Shown here piece after piece: positions 43,237-52,434 of a stretch of 64,000 nt of DNA. The translations under genes and the position numbers were made by a program. Each line of letters begins with the position of its first letter. Position 1 is the stretch's first letter. Where the stretch lies: assembly GCF_001712795.1 (NCBI RefSeq), contig NZ_KV757663.1, forward strand, positions 1 through 64,000. The letters run 5' to 3'. The notes beneath the pieces are model-generated. The model was given only the letters and a program-made list of their open reading frames with translations. It had not been told where the DNA came from and made no database searches. The stretch comes from Nostoc sp. KVJ20. GTDB taxonomy: Bacteria > Cyanobacteriota > Cyanobacteriia > Cyanobacteriales > Nostocaceae.

Positions 43237-43664
43237 GCTTCTTATTATTTTTTCTACTGAAAAACGTGTAAATTAATAGACTATAGTAATTAATTTCAGG
43301 TTGTCAAGAAAATAATATTTAAGATTAGCCCTGTCAAGGTGGATAACAATTTTAGACATTAACCTCTTATCTCTGTGTTTTCTATATCTCTGTGGTTAAA
43401 TTAATGACTAATTCACCGTATAGCTACAGAGAAGCCAGTGTGTTGCAGTGAGTTCAGTGCTGTAAGCAGGTTCTCTGTTGTAGCAACTGGCGGAACACAG
43501 AGAGAAAAAAGAGATTTTACTAATCAACTTTAAATTATCAGAATATATTTAGTTAGCTTATAACCGATAAAAGAAATTAAAATACTGCTTTGAAGCAATT
43601 GTACTAATTTTGCTTCAAACTAAAAATATAGTAAACACCAATTTTGAAATAAGGACGAACGCAC

Positions 43665-43829
43665 ATGAGTTTAACCGATGGTATATTACTGACGCTGCTA
43701 AATACTGTTGCTTGCCTTGCACTGCCTAAATTGCTAGCAATTCTGTCTGCAAAAAGCCAAAAAACTTCACCATCGCTGTCTACTGCGATATCAAAAGATT
43801 CTAACTCTGAAATCCCCAGTTTTTCATAA
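43665..43829 (+). CDS. Small membrane protein, paralogue B
   Basis: 54 residues (MSLTDGILLTLLNTVACLAL, then PKLLAILSAKSQK and a Ser-rich tail). SD AAGGA lies eight bases before ATG 43665. The first ~30 residues match the protein at 41817 (DxIxLTLLNxxACxALPKxL), while the tails differ. It is probably a single-pass or peripheral membrane peptide. The function is unknown. Confidence 0.55.
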   Translation: MSLTDGILLTLLNTVACLALPKLLAILSAKSQKTSPSLSTAISKDSNSEIPSFS

Positions 43830-43983
43830 TATAAGCTGATTTTCTCTAGATATCGCTTTGAGGACGAGACAATTTAGCGATTGCTGCAAAGCGATATCTT
43901 ACGGGAAATTATTCACATTTTTTTTCGGAAATAATCAGTGTGCATATTTCCAAAAAATAAAATTTTATGGAGAAAAATTTGGA

Positions 43984-44046
43984 CTACAGTACAGCGAAAA
44001 CCAGGCAATAGAGAATAATTATAGTATTACTACTAAAAAAGGTTTT
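43984..44046 (-). pseudogene. Remnant of a Uma2 gene 3' end
   Basis: CTACAGTACAGCGAAAACCA and the following 45 bases align with 45311-45374, the 3' end of the intact Uma2 gene, in the same orientation. Stops break the frame. The two copies flank the MFS gene as imperfect direct repeats. This is the only feature seen in the gap 43830-44096. Confidence 0.55.
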
Positions 44047-44096
44047 TAGTAGCTTAATTTGACTTTTTTGCCGCGATTTTTTGTTATTATTTAATT

Positions 44097-45278
44097 TTAT
44101 CTTGCTGTGGTTATTTTAGGTCTGACGATAACAAAAAATGCAAGCAAAGTAAAAAATAACATTTGCCAAGTTACCAAATTCCAGCCACCAAGATTCCAAC
44201 ATAATAGACCAATACTAGTACCTACGGAACCGCCAATAAAATAGATAGTTATGTAAACTGTATTGATGCGACTATTTGATTGAGGATCAAGAGTGTATAT
44301 CCTTGCAACATTGGTGACTTGGACTGCCTGTACACCCACATCTACTAACAATACAGCAACCGCGATCGCTAATGCAGAATTAGAAGCAATTTTAGCAATT
44401 ACTAAACTTGCAATCACCATCGATACAGCAATAGTCAAGGAACGTTGCGAGTTACCTTGATCAGCTATTTTACCAAAAACTGGTGCCATTAATGCACCTG
44501 CGATCGCTACAAAGCCATACATCCCAATTGTGTCAGATTGAAAATTAAAAGGCGCTCCACTTAAATGGAAAGTCAGCGTTGTCCAAAATGAGCAAAAAAC
44601 ACCAAACAATAACCCGCTAATTAAAGACGCTTCTCTTAATAATGAAAACCGTTTTAATTGATGAAGTGTTGAGCTTAATAATTCCAAATAATAACCATTA
44701 AATTCATTTTTGATATTAGGCAAATATATATTTAATAACACAATAATAATTAAAATCATTACTGCCGAAAATCCATATACATAACGCCAAGTAAACCATT
44801 CAGCAATATATCCACTAAAAACTCTTGCTCCTAAAACTCCAATCAATATACCAGTAAAAATGTTGCCTACGGTTTGGCCTGTAGTTACTCTATCTATACT
44901 TGCCGCTAAAGGAAGAATAATCTGAGCGGAGACTGTCGCAATCCCAATTGCTACGCTCAATATCCAAACCTGGATGATGTTTTGTGAAAACATCATGGCT
45001 ATCAACAAACAGAACAAACATGTCAGTAAACAAAGAATTAATTTTTTCTTGTTGATTTTATCGCCCAAGGGGATTAAAAAGAAAAGCCCCAAGCCGTAAC
45101 CAACTTGCGTCAGCACAGAGATGCTACCCGCTTCGCCTTCAGTGACTCGAAAAGATGATGCAATATCTTTGAGGATTGGCTGATTATAATAAACATTAGC
45201 AACACAGACACCGGCTGCGATCGCCATAATCAGTACTTGGACTTTAGTTAATCCGCTACTTGAGATTTGTTTTTCCAT
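44097..45278 (-). CDS. MFS transporter (drug/sugar exporter type)
   Basis: 393 residues with about 12 membrane helices. The N-terminal helix (VLIMAIAAGVCVANVYYNQP) precedes the loop GYGLGLFFLIPLGDKINKKK, the motif A region of the major facilitator superfamily. A cytoplasmic loop lies near 190-205. It resembles arabinose-efflux or YnfM-like permeases of the inner membrane. The substrate is unknown. It is 12 bp downstream of the Uma2 gene in the same direction. Confidence 0.88.
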   Translation of the reverse strand: MEKQISSSGLTKVQVLIMAIAAGVCVANVYYNQPILKDIASSFRVTEGEAGSISVLTQVGYGLGLFFLIPLGDKINKKKLILCLLTCLFCLLIAMMFSQNIIQVWILSVAIGIATVSAQIILPLAASIDRVTTGQTVGNIFTGILIGVLGARVFSGYIAEWFTWRYVYGFSAVMILIIIVLLNIYLPNIKNEFNGYYLELLSSTLHQLKRFSLLREASLISGLLFGVFCSFWTTLTFHLSGAPFNFQSDTIGMYGFVAIAGALMAPVFGKIADQGNSQRSLTIAVSMVIASLVIAKIASNSALAIAVAVLLVDVGVQAVQVTNVARIYTLDPQSNSRINTVYITIYFIGGSVGTSIGLLCWNLGGWNLVTWQMLFFTLLAFFVIVRPKITTAR

Positions 45279-45290
45279 TCAACCTAAAAT

Positions 45291-45863
45291 TTATACAGGA
45301 AAAAACTGGTTTACAGTACAGCTAAAACCAGGTAATAAAGGAGAACTTATAATATCACTACTAAATAAGGTTGTTACCAAATTAAGTTGAATTTGTTCGC
45401 GTCGATAGACCTCTAGTTTACGCGATCGCCAATCAGCAATCCAATATTCTTTTACTCCTCTGGAAGAATAAAGTTTAAGTTTAGCTTCCTTATCTCGTCT
45501 TTGGTCTTCGTTGCTAGCAGACAAAACTTCGACTACTAAATCTGGTGCGCCAGTTAAATGTCCCGCTTCATCCAATGTTAGCGCCAAGGTTTCTTTGGTA
45601 GCCCAAACTACATCAGGAATCACATTATCTGATTCTGAAAACAAAACGCCGGGGTTGATTACAGCTTCTCCTAAACCAGTAGACTCTGACCAAATGTTAA
45701 GCTGTTGGAAAATTTTGCCACAAGTTTGCTGATGTTTAAAGTGAGGTGCCCTGGTCATAAATAATTCTCCATCAACTATCTCGTAGCGCGTCCCCTCATT
45801 TTCCGGGAACAATTCTACATCGTGAATTGTCCAGCGTACTCCTGTATTAAGCATCTCACTCAT
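45291..45863 (-). CDS. Uma2-family PD-(D/E)XK protein
   Basis: 190 residues. Motifs of the family are TRYEIVDGELFM, VIPDVVWATKE, PDLVVEVLSASNED (D...ExL) and AKLKLYSSRGVKEYWIAD, which supplies the Lys. Uma2 genes are greatly expanded in filamentous cyanobacteria, and their role is unclear. A decayed copy of the 3' end lies beyond the MFS gene at 43984-44046. The 240 bp upstream show nothing recognised. Confidence 0.9.
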   Translation of the reverse strand: MSEMLNTGVRWTIHDVELFPENEGTRYEIVDGELFMTRAPHFKHQQTCGKIFQQLNIWSESTGLGEAVINPGVLFSESDNVIPDVVWATKETLALTLDEAGHLTGAPDLVVEVLSASNEDQRRDKEAKLKLYSSRGVKEYWIADWRSRKLEVYRREQIQLNLVTTLFSSDIISSPLLPGFSCTVNQFFPV

Positions 45864-46105
45864 TGGCTAACTCCTTTAATCTTTTAATCAATAAGACTTA
45901 AGTTTAGCTTCCTTATCTAGTTTTTCAAAAAACAAATATATGAGCAAATAGTAAGACTTAAACAAAATGCACCAAATAAAATGCAAAACGTATTGATTTT
46001 GGCAGATTTGCGAGTTTTGATTTCTCTCCCTCGTTCATTTTTTTATTGTCATTCATAATGAAACAATAATTGTTTTGCTTTGTATTACTCGTCCTTAGCA
46101 AATCA

Positions 46106-48265
46106 TCACTTGCGATTTTCACGTCGCCACTTACTCCGTACTAAACGAATTTCATCAAAAGTGTAGCTTTCGCCTAGTTGTTCTTTGATGGGAGTGAGAG
46201 AAATGTCACCGAGTACTTCTAAAACTTGCCAAATTTTTTGTTGATGTTCTAAAGGTACTAATTGATTTAAATCAACTGGCTGATTTTTCTCAATTAGTTT
46301 TTCTAGATGAGTGCTAACTGTTGCCGGACTAAGGTTGCGTTTTTGGGCAATTTGAGCGATGTTTAAACCTTGTTGATGCAATTGTAATGTTTGTAATTCG
46401 GTGTAAGAAGAAGATGATTTGGCAGAAGATACGGAAGTAGCCGATTTATTTTGCAAACCTTTTTCTTGGCGGTAGGCGCGAATTTCTGTAATAAACTTTT
46501 CGCCATATTGAGCGAGTTTGTGACTACCTACACCAGAAAGTTTGGCAAATTCAGCTAAGTTTTGGGGTTGCACCTGTACCATCAATTTTAAAGTGGAATC
46601 GTGGAAGATGACGTAAGGTGGAACAGATTGCTCATCAGCTAATTGTTTACGTAGTGATCGCAACTTTTGTAATAATATTTCTGCAACTTCTGCTTTTTCA
46701 CTCCCCTGTTCCCAGCTAATCTTTTGGACTGTGGTTACAGCTAGCGAAACTGTGCGCTGTTTTCGCATTACTTCCCAACTGTGGGCATTTAGTTTTAAAA
46801 CTGAGTAACCATCGCTAGTTTGTTCTATTAACCCTTGATGTAAAAGCGATCGCCCCAACATTCGCCATTCATCTACAGTTCTATCTTTACCAATACCATA
46901 AGTAGAAAGTTTATCGTGTTCGTACTGGAGAATTTTGTCTTTTTTTGCCCCTCGCAACACATCGATTATGTGTAGCATCCCAAATCTTTCTTTGCAACGC
47001 GCCACACAAGATAAAAACTTCATGGCTTCAATTGTCCAATCTTGCATGGGTTTGGGATGACGACAATTGTCACAGTTACCGCAATTCCCAGGGAACCTTT
47101 CGCCAAAATAACCCAGTTGAATCGTTCGCCGACAATCAGTGCCTTCAGCGTAATCGATCATTTGTCGCAGTTGTTGTTTTGCAATCAACTGTTCTTGAGG
47201 ATCAGTTTTTTGATCGATACTCCATTCAATTGTTTTAACATCACCAAAGCTGAAAAATATTGTACACCGAGATGGTTCTCCGTCTCTCCCGGCTCGACCC
47301 GATTCTTGATAATAACTTTCTATATTTCTGGGCATATCAAAATGAACTACCAGCCGCACATCGGGTTTATTAATTCCCATCCCAAAGGCAACTGTTGCCA
47401 CCATCACCCGGACATCATCTCGAATAAATCGCGTTTGATTACTACTACGTTCCTCATCAGTTAATCCGGCGTGATAAGGCAGAACACCAATTTTATCATT
47501 TTGGAGTTTAAAAGTGAGTTCATCAACTTTTTTACGAGTTAAAGAATAAATAATTGTCGAACCTTCAGTTTCTCGAATTAGTTCTAACAATTCAGCGTAA
47601 GCATATTTAGTTTTAGGACGAACTTCGTAATAAAGATTTTCACGATTAAAGCTAGCAAGATGGATGCTAGGTTGCTTTAGTCCTAGTTGTTGAATAATAT
47701 CACTACGGACGCGATCGGTTGCTGTGGCGGTGAGGGCGACCGTAGGAACATCAGGATAGCGTTTTCGCAGAGATTTCAACTGGCGATATTCTGGACGAAA
47801 ATCGTGTCCCCATTCCGAAACGCAGTGCGCTTCATCAATAGCGAAGCTAGAAATCCCGATTTTTTCTTTAACTAAATCGAGAAACGGTAGAAACCTTTCA
47901 CTCAAGAGGCGTTCAGGGGCGACGTAGAGTAATTTTACTTTACCGTTGAGGATGGCTTCTTCCCGCGATCGCACTTTGTAAGGATTCAAACTACTATTGA
48001 GAAATGTCGCGTTAATATTATTATTTCGCAGTGCTTCTACTTGGTCTTGCATCAAAGCAATTAACGGCGACACTACCACAGTTAGTCCATTTTTCAACAA
48101 TGCTGGTAGCTGAAAACATAGAGATTTACCCCCGCCAGTCGGCATCACAACCATTAAATCTCGATTTTGCAGCGCATCTTCGATAATTTGCCGTTGTCCA
48201 GGGCGGAATTGGTCATAACCGAAGTGATATTTTAGCGCTTGTTCGAGATGGGGATACTGAAGCAT
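46106..48265 (-). CDS. recQ: RecQ ATP-dependent DNA helicase
   Basis: 719 residues from the ATG at 48265 (MLQYPHLEQALKYHFGYDQF). Nine in-frame residues upstream are less likely. Walker A is MPTGGGKSLCF, the box is AIDEAHCVSEWGHDFRPEY, and motif VI is QESGRAGRDG. The zinc-binding cysteines C..CGNCDNC are near 385, then come the RQC winged helix, HRDC (KLRSLRKQLADEQ) and a final HTH (LNIAQIAQKRNLSPATVSTH). It unwinds DNA 3'-5' in recombination and repair. It is full length. Confidence 0.95.
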   Translation of the reverse strand: MLQYPHLEQALKYHFGYDQFRPGQRQIIEDALQNRDLMVVMPTGGGKSLCFQLPALLKNGLTVVVSPLIALMQDQVEALRNNNINATFLNSSLNPYKVRSREEAILNGKVKLLYVAPERLLSERFLPFLDLVKEKIGISSFAIDEAHCVSEWGHDFRPEYRQLKSLRKRYPDVPTVALTATATDRVRSDIIQQLGLKQPSIHLASFNRENLYYEVRPKTKYAYAELLELIRETEGSTIIYSLTRKKVDELTFKLQNDKIGVLPYHAGLTDEERSSNQTRFIRDDVRVMVATVAFGMGINKPDVRLVVHFDMPRNIESYYQESGRAGRDGEPSRCTIFFSFGDVKTIEWSIDQKTDPQEQLIAKQQLRQMIDYAEGTDCRRTIQLGYFGERFPGNCGNCDNCRHPKPMQDWTIEAMKFLSCVARCKERFGMLHIIDVLRGAKKDKILQYEHDKLSTYGIGKDRTVDEWRMLGRSLLHQGLIEQTSDGYSVLKLNAHSWEVMRKQRTVSLAVTTVQKISWEQGSEKAEVAEILLQKLRSLRKQLADEQSVPPYVIFHDSTLKLMVQVQPQNLAEFAKLSGVGSHKLAQYGEKFITEIRAYRQEKGLQNKSATSVSSAKSSSSYTELQTLQLHQQGLNIAQIAQKRNLSPATVSTHLEKLIEKNQPVDLNQLVPLEHQQKIWQVLEVLGDISLTPIKEQLGESYTFDEIRLVRSKWRRENRK

Positions 48266-48292
48266 AGCGATACCTACGGTGGGCCTTGCCAA

Positions 48293-48356
48293 CGCTTTTT
48301 CGGTGGCTGTCTGTGTGAGTAATTATTGAAGATATCAGGATTTTAACTCACATCAT
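48293..48356 (+). repeat. 64-bp direct repeat, copy 1
   Basis: CGCTTTTTCGGTGGCTG through TATCAGGATTTTAACTCACATC nearly matches 48849-48911. The two copies flank the HigA-like gene. This copy overlaps the recQ upstream region and immediately precedes the HigA ATG, so it carries that gene's promoter. Confidence 0.7.
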
Positions 48357-48360
48357 AAAG

Positions 48361-48780
48361 ATGACCCCTATTTCTAGTCAACAAACCTATACTGACTTAC
48401 TTATTAAGTATCAGCCTAAGCCAATTAAAACAGAACAGGAGTATAACAAAGCCTTAACAGCAGTAGAGGGGATGATGTCTAGTGAATTGACAGAGGCGGA
48501 AACTGCGCTTTTTGAGTTGTTGGTTCTTCTGATTGAGAATTACGAGGAACATCATTATTCGATGGGTGAATCAAAATCTGCGGCTACTTTGGAATCCCTC
48601 ATGCATGAGTTTGATGTGGAGCCAACTTCTTTACTTGGAGTTTTTGGCTCTATTGAGATTGTTAAGGAAGTAGTCAATGGTCAACGGAAAGTTAGCCAAT
48701 CTCAAGCAGAGTCCCTAGCTAGGTTTTTTAATGAACACTATTCTGGACTTTCCGTAACGGCTCTTGACTTTGGACAGTGA
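48361..48780 (+). CDS. HigA-type antitoxin / HTH regulator
   Basis: 139 residues. The N-terminal helical part (IKTEQEYNKALTAVEGMM) and acidic linker precede the HTH AATLESLMHEFDVEPTSLLG to SQSQAESLARFF, as in HigA antitoxins of the COG5499 type. No HigB toxin is seen next to it on either strand, so it is an orphan or acts as a regulator. It is flanked by 64-bp direct repeats. Confidence 0.8.
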   Translation: MTPISSQQTYTDLLIKYQPKPIKTEQEYNKALTAVEGMMSSELTEAETALFELLVLLIENYEEHHYSMGESKSAATLESLMHEFDVEPTSLLGVFGSIEIVKEVVNGQRKVSQSQAESLARFFNEHYSGLSVTALDFGQ

Positions 48781-48848
48781 GAAAATTGAAGATTAACAAG
48801 ATTTATTACGAATTCTCCTAGATTCGATTGGTGGGGTGATGTTGCGAT

Positions 48849-48911
48849 CGCTTTTTCGGTGGCTGCCTGCGTGGGTAGTTATTGAAGATATCAGGATTTA
48901 ACTCACATCAT
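48849..48911 (+). repeat. 64-bp direct repeat, copy 2
   Basis: Near-copy of 48293-48356, with a few substitutions and one deletion, lying after the HigA-like gene. Downstream (48970-49013) are AAAATCCAAAATC heptad repeats. Confidence 0.7.
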
Positions 48912-49013
48912 CGGCAGCTTTGGTCAGACCTACATTTCTCCACTATTCTTTTTAGTAATAAGCATACTTTTAATCTAAAATCCAAAATCCAAAATCTAAA
49001 ATCTGAAATTCAC

Positions 49014-50576
49014 TCAGCATCCATATAAGCGAGAATTTGCATTTATTACTTTGCCCTTATGCCCTGTCTGGGTACATTTTAGTTGTGATTCTAAAGCATC
49101 AATCTTTTGTAAAAGCGACACTCCCCACACTATAGAAATCACCAACTTGATAGTCATACCCACGAGCAAAAGTGTCACTATTGTGGTATTTTTCTTTTGT
49201 TGAGCCAGCCTTTTTTGTTGCTCAAGAAGTCGTGCTTCGACTTCTTGGGCACGTTCAGCTTCTAATGCTTGCTGCACTTCTCGCCGATCTAATTCTTCAC
49301 TAACAGCTAGAAATCGATAATCTAAGTTGCTCAAGCTTTTACCATGTGCCCAAGTTTGGGCATCGATCAAGGCTTGTCCACGCAATAGGCGAGATTTATC
49401 CTTTTCCTCTGAGGCTACCCAGGCATTGAAGGTTTCGTAGTAAGGGCGCAAGTAAGCTAATTTTTTTCCAACCCATTCTAAATTGAAAACTTCTTGATAA
49501 ATTCGGTTTTTGATTTGGAGAAAACCTTGCTTTTTAATCGCCAAACCAGACAGCAAAAGTTCTACCTGTTCTCGACTATCGTCGGCCGGCACTTTCACTC
49601 CTTGGAGAATTTGCTGATAAATTCCTAGCAATCTGGCAGCAGATTGTTCGTTTCTGAGGATGCGATCGCGAATAGTTCGCAAATGCTCCGGTTCATCCTG
49701 CGATTCCCATTTCTCGATGATGTGCGATCGCACCACATTTTCTATCCAAAATTCCTCTGTGCCAGGGGGAATTTTGAGCTTTCTACCCATATCATCTTGA
49801 GATAAACTGACAAGTAGCCGACACAGTTTTTGGGTAAGAAATGGTTGCCCTTCTGTCCAACCTAATACTTCTTTTAAAACTTTCTGGGGATGATTGTCTT
49901 TTATATCCAGTCCTAAAGATAATGGTTGAGCTTCTTCAAAAGTAAAACCATTTATTTGGATGGTTTTACCAAGATTAAATGGGGTAGTATAATTTCGATC
50001 TAAAATTAAGTCCGAAGGTGTCGCCACACCAAAAATTGCAAATGTAATTCGATAATATTCTGGATCAATTGCTCGTTGATTATAACAGAACCGAATCAAG
50101 TTAAAAAAGTCATCCACAGAGAAGTTTAGGCTGAGAATACTATCAATTTCATCAATAAAAATAAATAGTCTTTCATTCGGAAACTTAGCTAACAGATTTT
50201 CCGAAATAAACCGACTGAGTTTTTGAACCAGAGAAATATCATTTTGTTCTTGCCACCAGGTTTTTAAATTGACTTTTCCTAACAGTTTGAAACTCAACCA
50301 GATGTCCCCAACAACTCCCTTATACCACTGTTCTGGTGTTATATTTTCACAACCAATATTAGTCATATCAACTGTGGCACATTTAAAGCCTTCTTGTTGT
50401 AAGCGGTGCTTTGTTTTTACCATAAGTGAGGATTTGCCCATTTGCCTACAGCTGAGAATGTAACAAAATTCACCCTGTTTCAAGGCTTCGTAAAGTTCCA
50501 CATCTGCTCTGCGCTCAACATAGCTAGGAGCGTCACTGGTAAGTGTGCCACCAACTTGATATCGATAATTGTTCAT
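49014..50576 (-). CDS. AAA-like domain protein (PF14516 type) with C-terminal membrane helix
   Basis: 520 residues. YQVGGTLTSDAPSYVERRAD is the usual opening of this cyanobacterial family. Walker A is SCRQMGKSSLM near 45, and Walker B is RLFIFIDEIDSIL near 140. A winged-helix region follows (EGQPFLTQKLCRLL). After a coiled coil (VEARLLEQQKRLAQQKKN) a membrane segment (TTIVTLLLVGMTIKLVISIV) lies near 470. Relatives often continue into WD40 repeats; here the protein ends shortly after the membrane segment. It is probably a signalling NTPase. Confidence 0.85.
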   Translation of the reverse strand: MNNYRYQVGGTLTSDAPSYVERRADVELYEALKQGEFCYILSCRQMGKSSLMVKTKHRLQQEGFKCATVDMTNIGCENITPEQWYKGVVGDIWLSFKLLGKVNLKTWWQEQNDISLVQKLSRFISENLLAKFPNERLFIFIDEIDSILSLNFSVDDFFNLIRFCYNQRAIDPEYYRITFAIFGVATPSDLILDRNYTTPFNLGKTIQINGFTFEEAQPLSLGLDIKDNHPQKVLKEVLGWTEGQPFLTQKLCRLLVSLSQDDMGRKLKIPPGTEEFWIENVVRSHIIEKWESQDEPEHLRTIRDRILRNEQSAARLLGIYQQILQGVKVPADDSREQVELLLSGLAIKKQGFLQIKNRIYQEVFNLEWVGKKLAYLRPYYETFNAWVASEEKDKSRLLRGQALIDAQTWAHGKSLSNLDYRFLAVSEELDRREVQQALEAERAQEVEARLLEQQKRLAQQKKNTTIVTLLLVGMTIKLVISIVWGVSLLQKIDALESQLKCTQTGHKGKVINANSRLYGC

Positions 50577-50719
50577 TTAATTTATCTTAAATTCGTTCTA
50601 TATCTAAATCAAAAAACTTGTCTTATAACAGTTGATAAAATTCATATAACAAAGTCCGTAGTAAGGACTTCAGCCCTTATTTTATCAGCAGTAAAGTATA
50701 AGCAGTAAAGTGCTTACTA

Positions 50720-52102
50720 TCAACCATTATTTTGCTTTCCAAACTGTTGGATAAAATAAAGACGATATAACTCACACATGGCGCTAGCTTGATTGCCATT
50801 GAGTTGAACTAAACCCATGCTTTCTAGCTTATAAGCAGCGATCGCGTCTAACTCCACTTTTTCATTTGTTGCAATTACCTGTTGCATAGCTGTCATTAAT
50901 TCTGGTTCTTTTTGCAGTAAGCTCAACAGTTCTCGTAAATGCTGACCGTAAATTCCCACTGCTGTAGATGCACTTTCTAGTAATACCTCCAGTGTCATTT
51001 GCCCTTGACATAAATGATAAAAAGCAAGGCTCACTAGATAAGGATGTCCTCCTACCATTGCTTGTAGGGGTGCAAGGCGTTTTGCACCTTCGGAGTCTGC
51101 TGCACAATTTAGTCCATAACGTAATGCTAAATTCTGTAGCTGTTTGAGGGTAAATGGCGGCAGCGTAATTGTTATCCCTACATTGAAAGGTGATTGATTG
51201 AGCTTGAGCGGAATATAAATTTCTGTTGTGTGAACCACCACCATCCGAAGTTTTTGCCAAGTTTGATCTTGCTTTGCTTGTTCATGCCAAAATCGCAGCA
51301 TTGGCAGAAAATCTTGGGCAATATTGGGATGTTCAAAAACCCGATGGACTTCATTCAAAGCCAAAACTACAGGACTATCATGAATATATTGCAAAAGATA
51401 TGCTTCAAAATAGATTTTGCAGCTTACCTTGCTGCCCATTTCCGTATCCCAAAAATCATCGAGACAGGGAAGGAGATTTAACTGCCTGCTGACATTGACA
51501 CAAAACCAACGCAAAAATTTATCCAGGGAAGCAAAAACGTCTTGATCTGCTTCTTGAAAGTCCAAATAGACAATTTGATAATCTTGCTCTCTAGCATAAG
51601 CAATCATCCGATTGAGAAGAGAACTTTTTCCCGTTTTGCTAGGTGCTTTGATCCGAATTAAGCAGCCAGGGTGTAAAATCTCGTTACAAACAAGTTCTTC
51701 CAGGGGAGGGCGATTGATGTAAAGAGGAGAACCCAGTGCTAATGGCCCGCTAGGAAATTCTATCTTGTTTGCTGAAAAAAAGTCTGGAGAAACCATTTCT
51801 AAGTTAGATTCTTCGCCGAACTTTTGTTGGATCTGATTTTCCGGATCAGTTATCTCATATTCCAGGTGTTTTTTCAAGGCTAAATGCAAATTTTTTTTCG
51901 TTACTCTTTTTCCAAGTGCAATGGAAAGGTCTTGCCATAACTCAGAGCCAACTTCCTTGATGTAATTGTTGCCATAGCCTGATGCCTCTGCCATTTCAAC
52001 GTAAGTTTTGCCCAACCATGATTGATATAGCACAAACGACTGAATTGAACCGAGAGGCTTGTCTTGTAGAATTTTTTTTACAGATTGTAGAAGCTCATCC
52101 AC
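50720..52102 (-). CDS. AAA-like domain protein with N-terminal HTH-like domain
   Basis: 460 residues. Residues 1-95 (GKTYVEMAEASGYGNNYIKE) look like the HTH-like N-terminal domain found in front of many cyanobacterial NTPases. Then LGSPLYINRPPLEE leads into the PF14516-like core: Walker A KAPSKTGKSSLL near 160 and VVLALNEVHRVF near 260, with Asn where the usual Asp is expected. It is upstream of the related gene at 49014, 143 bp away on the same strand. Both are probable signalling or conflict NTPases. The ligand is unknown. Confidence 0.82.
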   Translation of the reverse strand: MDELLQSVKKILQDKPLGSIQSFVLYQSWLGKTYVEMAEASGYGNNYIKEVGSELWQDLSIALGKRVTKKNLHLALKKHLEYEITDPENQIQQKFGEESNLEMVSPDFFSANKIEFPSGPLALGSPLYINRPPLEELVCNEILHPGCLIRIKAPSKTGKSSLLNRMIAYAREQDYQIVYLDFQEADQDVFASLDKFLRWFCVNVSRQLNLLPCLDDFWDTEMGSKVSCKIYFEAYLLQYIHDSPVVLALNEVHRVFEHPNIAQDFLPMLRFWHEQAKQDQTWQKLRMVVVHTTEIYIPLKLNQSPFNVGITITLPPFTLKQLQNLALRYGLNCAADSEGAKRLAPLQAMVGGHPYLVSLAFYHLCQGQMTLEVLLESASTAVGIYGQHLRELLSLLQKEPELMTAMQQVIATNEKVELDAIAAYKLESMGLVQLNGNQASAMCELYRLYFIQQFGKQNNG

Positions 52103-52434
52103 TGCGTATAAATTGTTAAACAGCTAGGAAATTTACTTATACTTTTTTGACTAGTAATAATATACATCTGAATACATCTGAAAAAATACTTGAAAACAGA
52201 AAAAGTTAAGATTGCATTGATACAATTTTTAGACTTATCAGTACATCATAATAATTATTATGTTTATATATATTTTTGAATATTATTTGTATAACTATAT
52301 ACTTTCCTTTTAAAGATTAGTCCCTTTTACTTGGAGTGCGAGGTTAGTGCAGCCTAATACAGCTTTGAAAAGCAGGTGATAATGATAGCTCACTGGTGTG
52401 AGATCCTAGAGACAGTCAATGGAGTGCGAACAAA
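52103..52434. other. Gap between the AAA-like gene and por
   Basis: 330 bp, AT-rich, holding the divergent promoters. No repeat, hairpin or small gene is recognised. Light control of por, if any, cannot be read here. Confidence 0.4.

Noticed and set aside
43858..44049. 63-residue plus-strand frame
   Set aside because: It runs antisense through the Uma2 relict and has no family signature.
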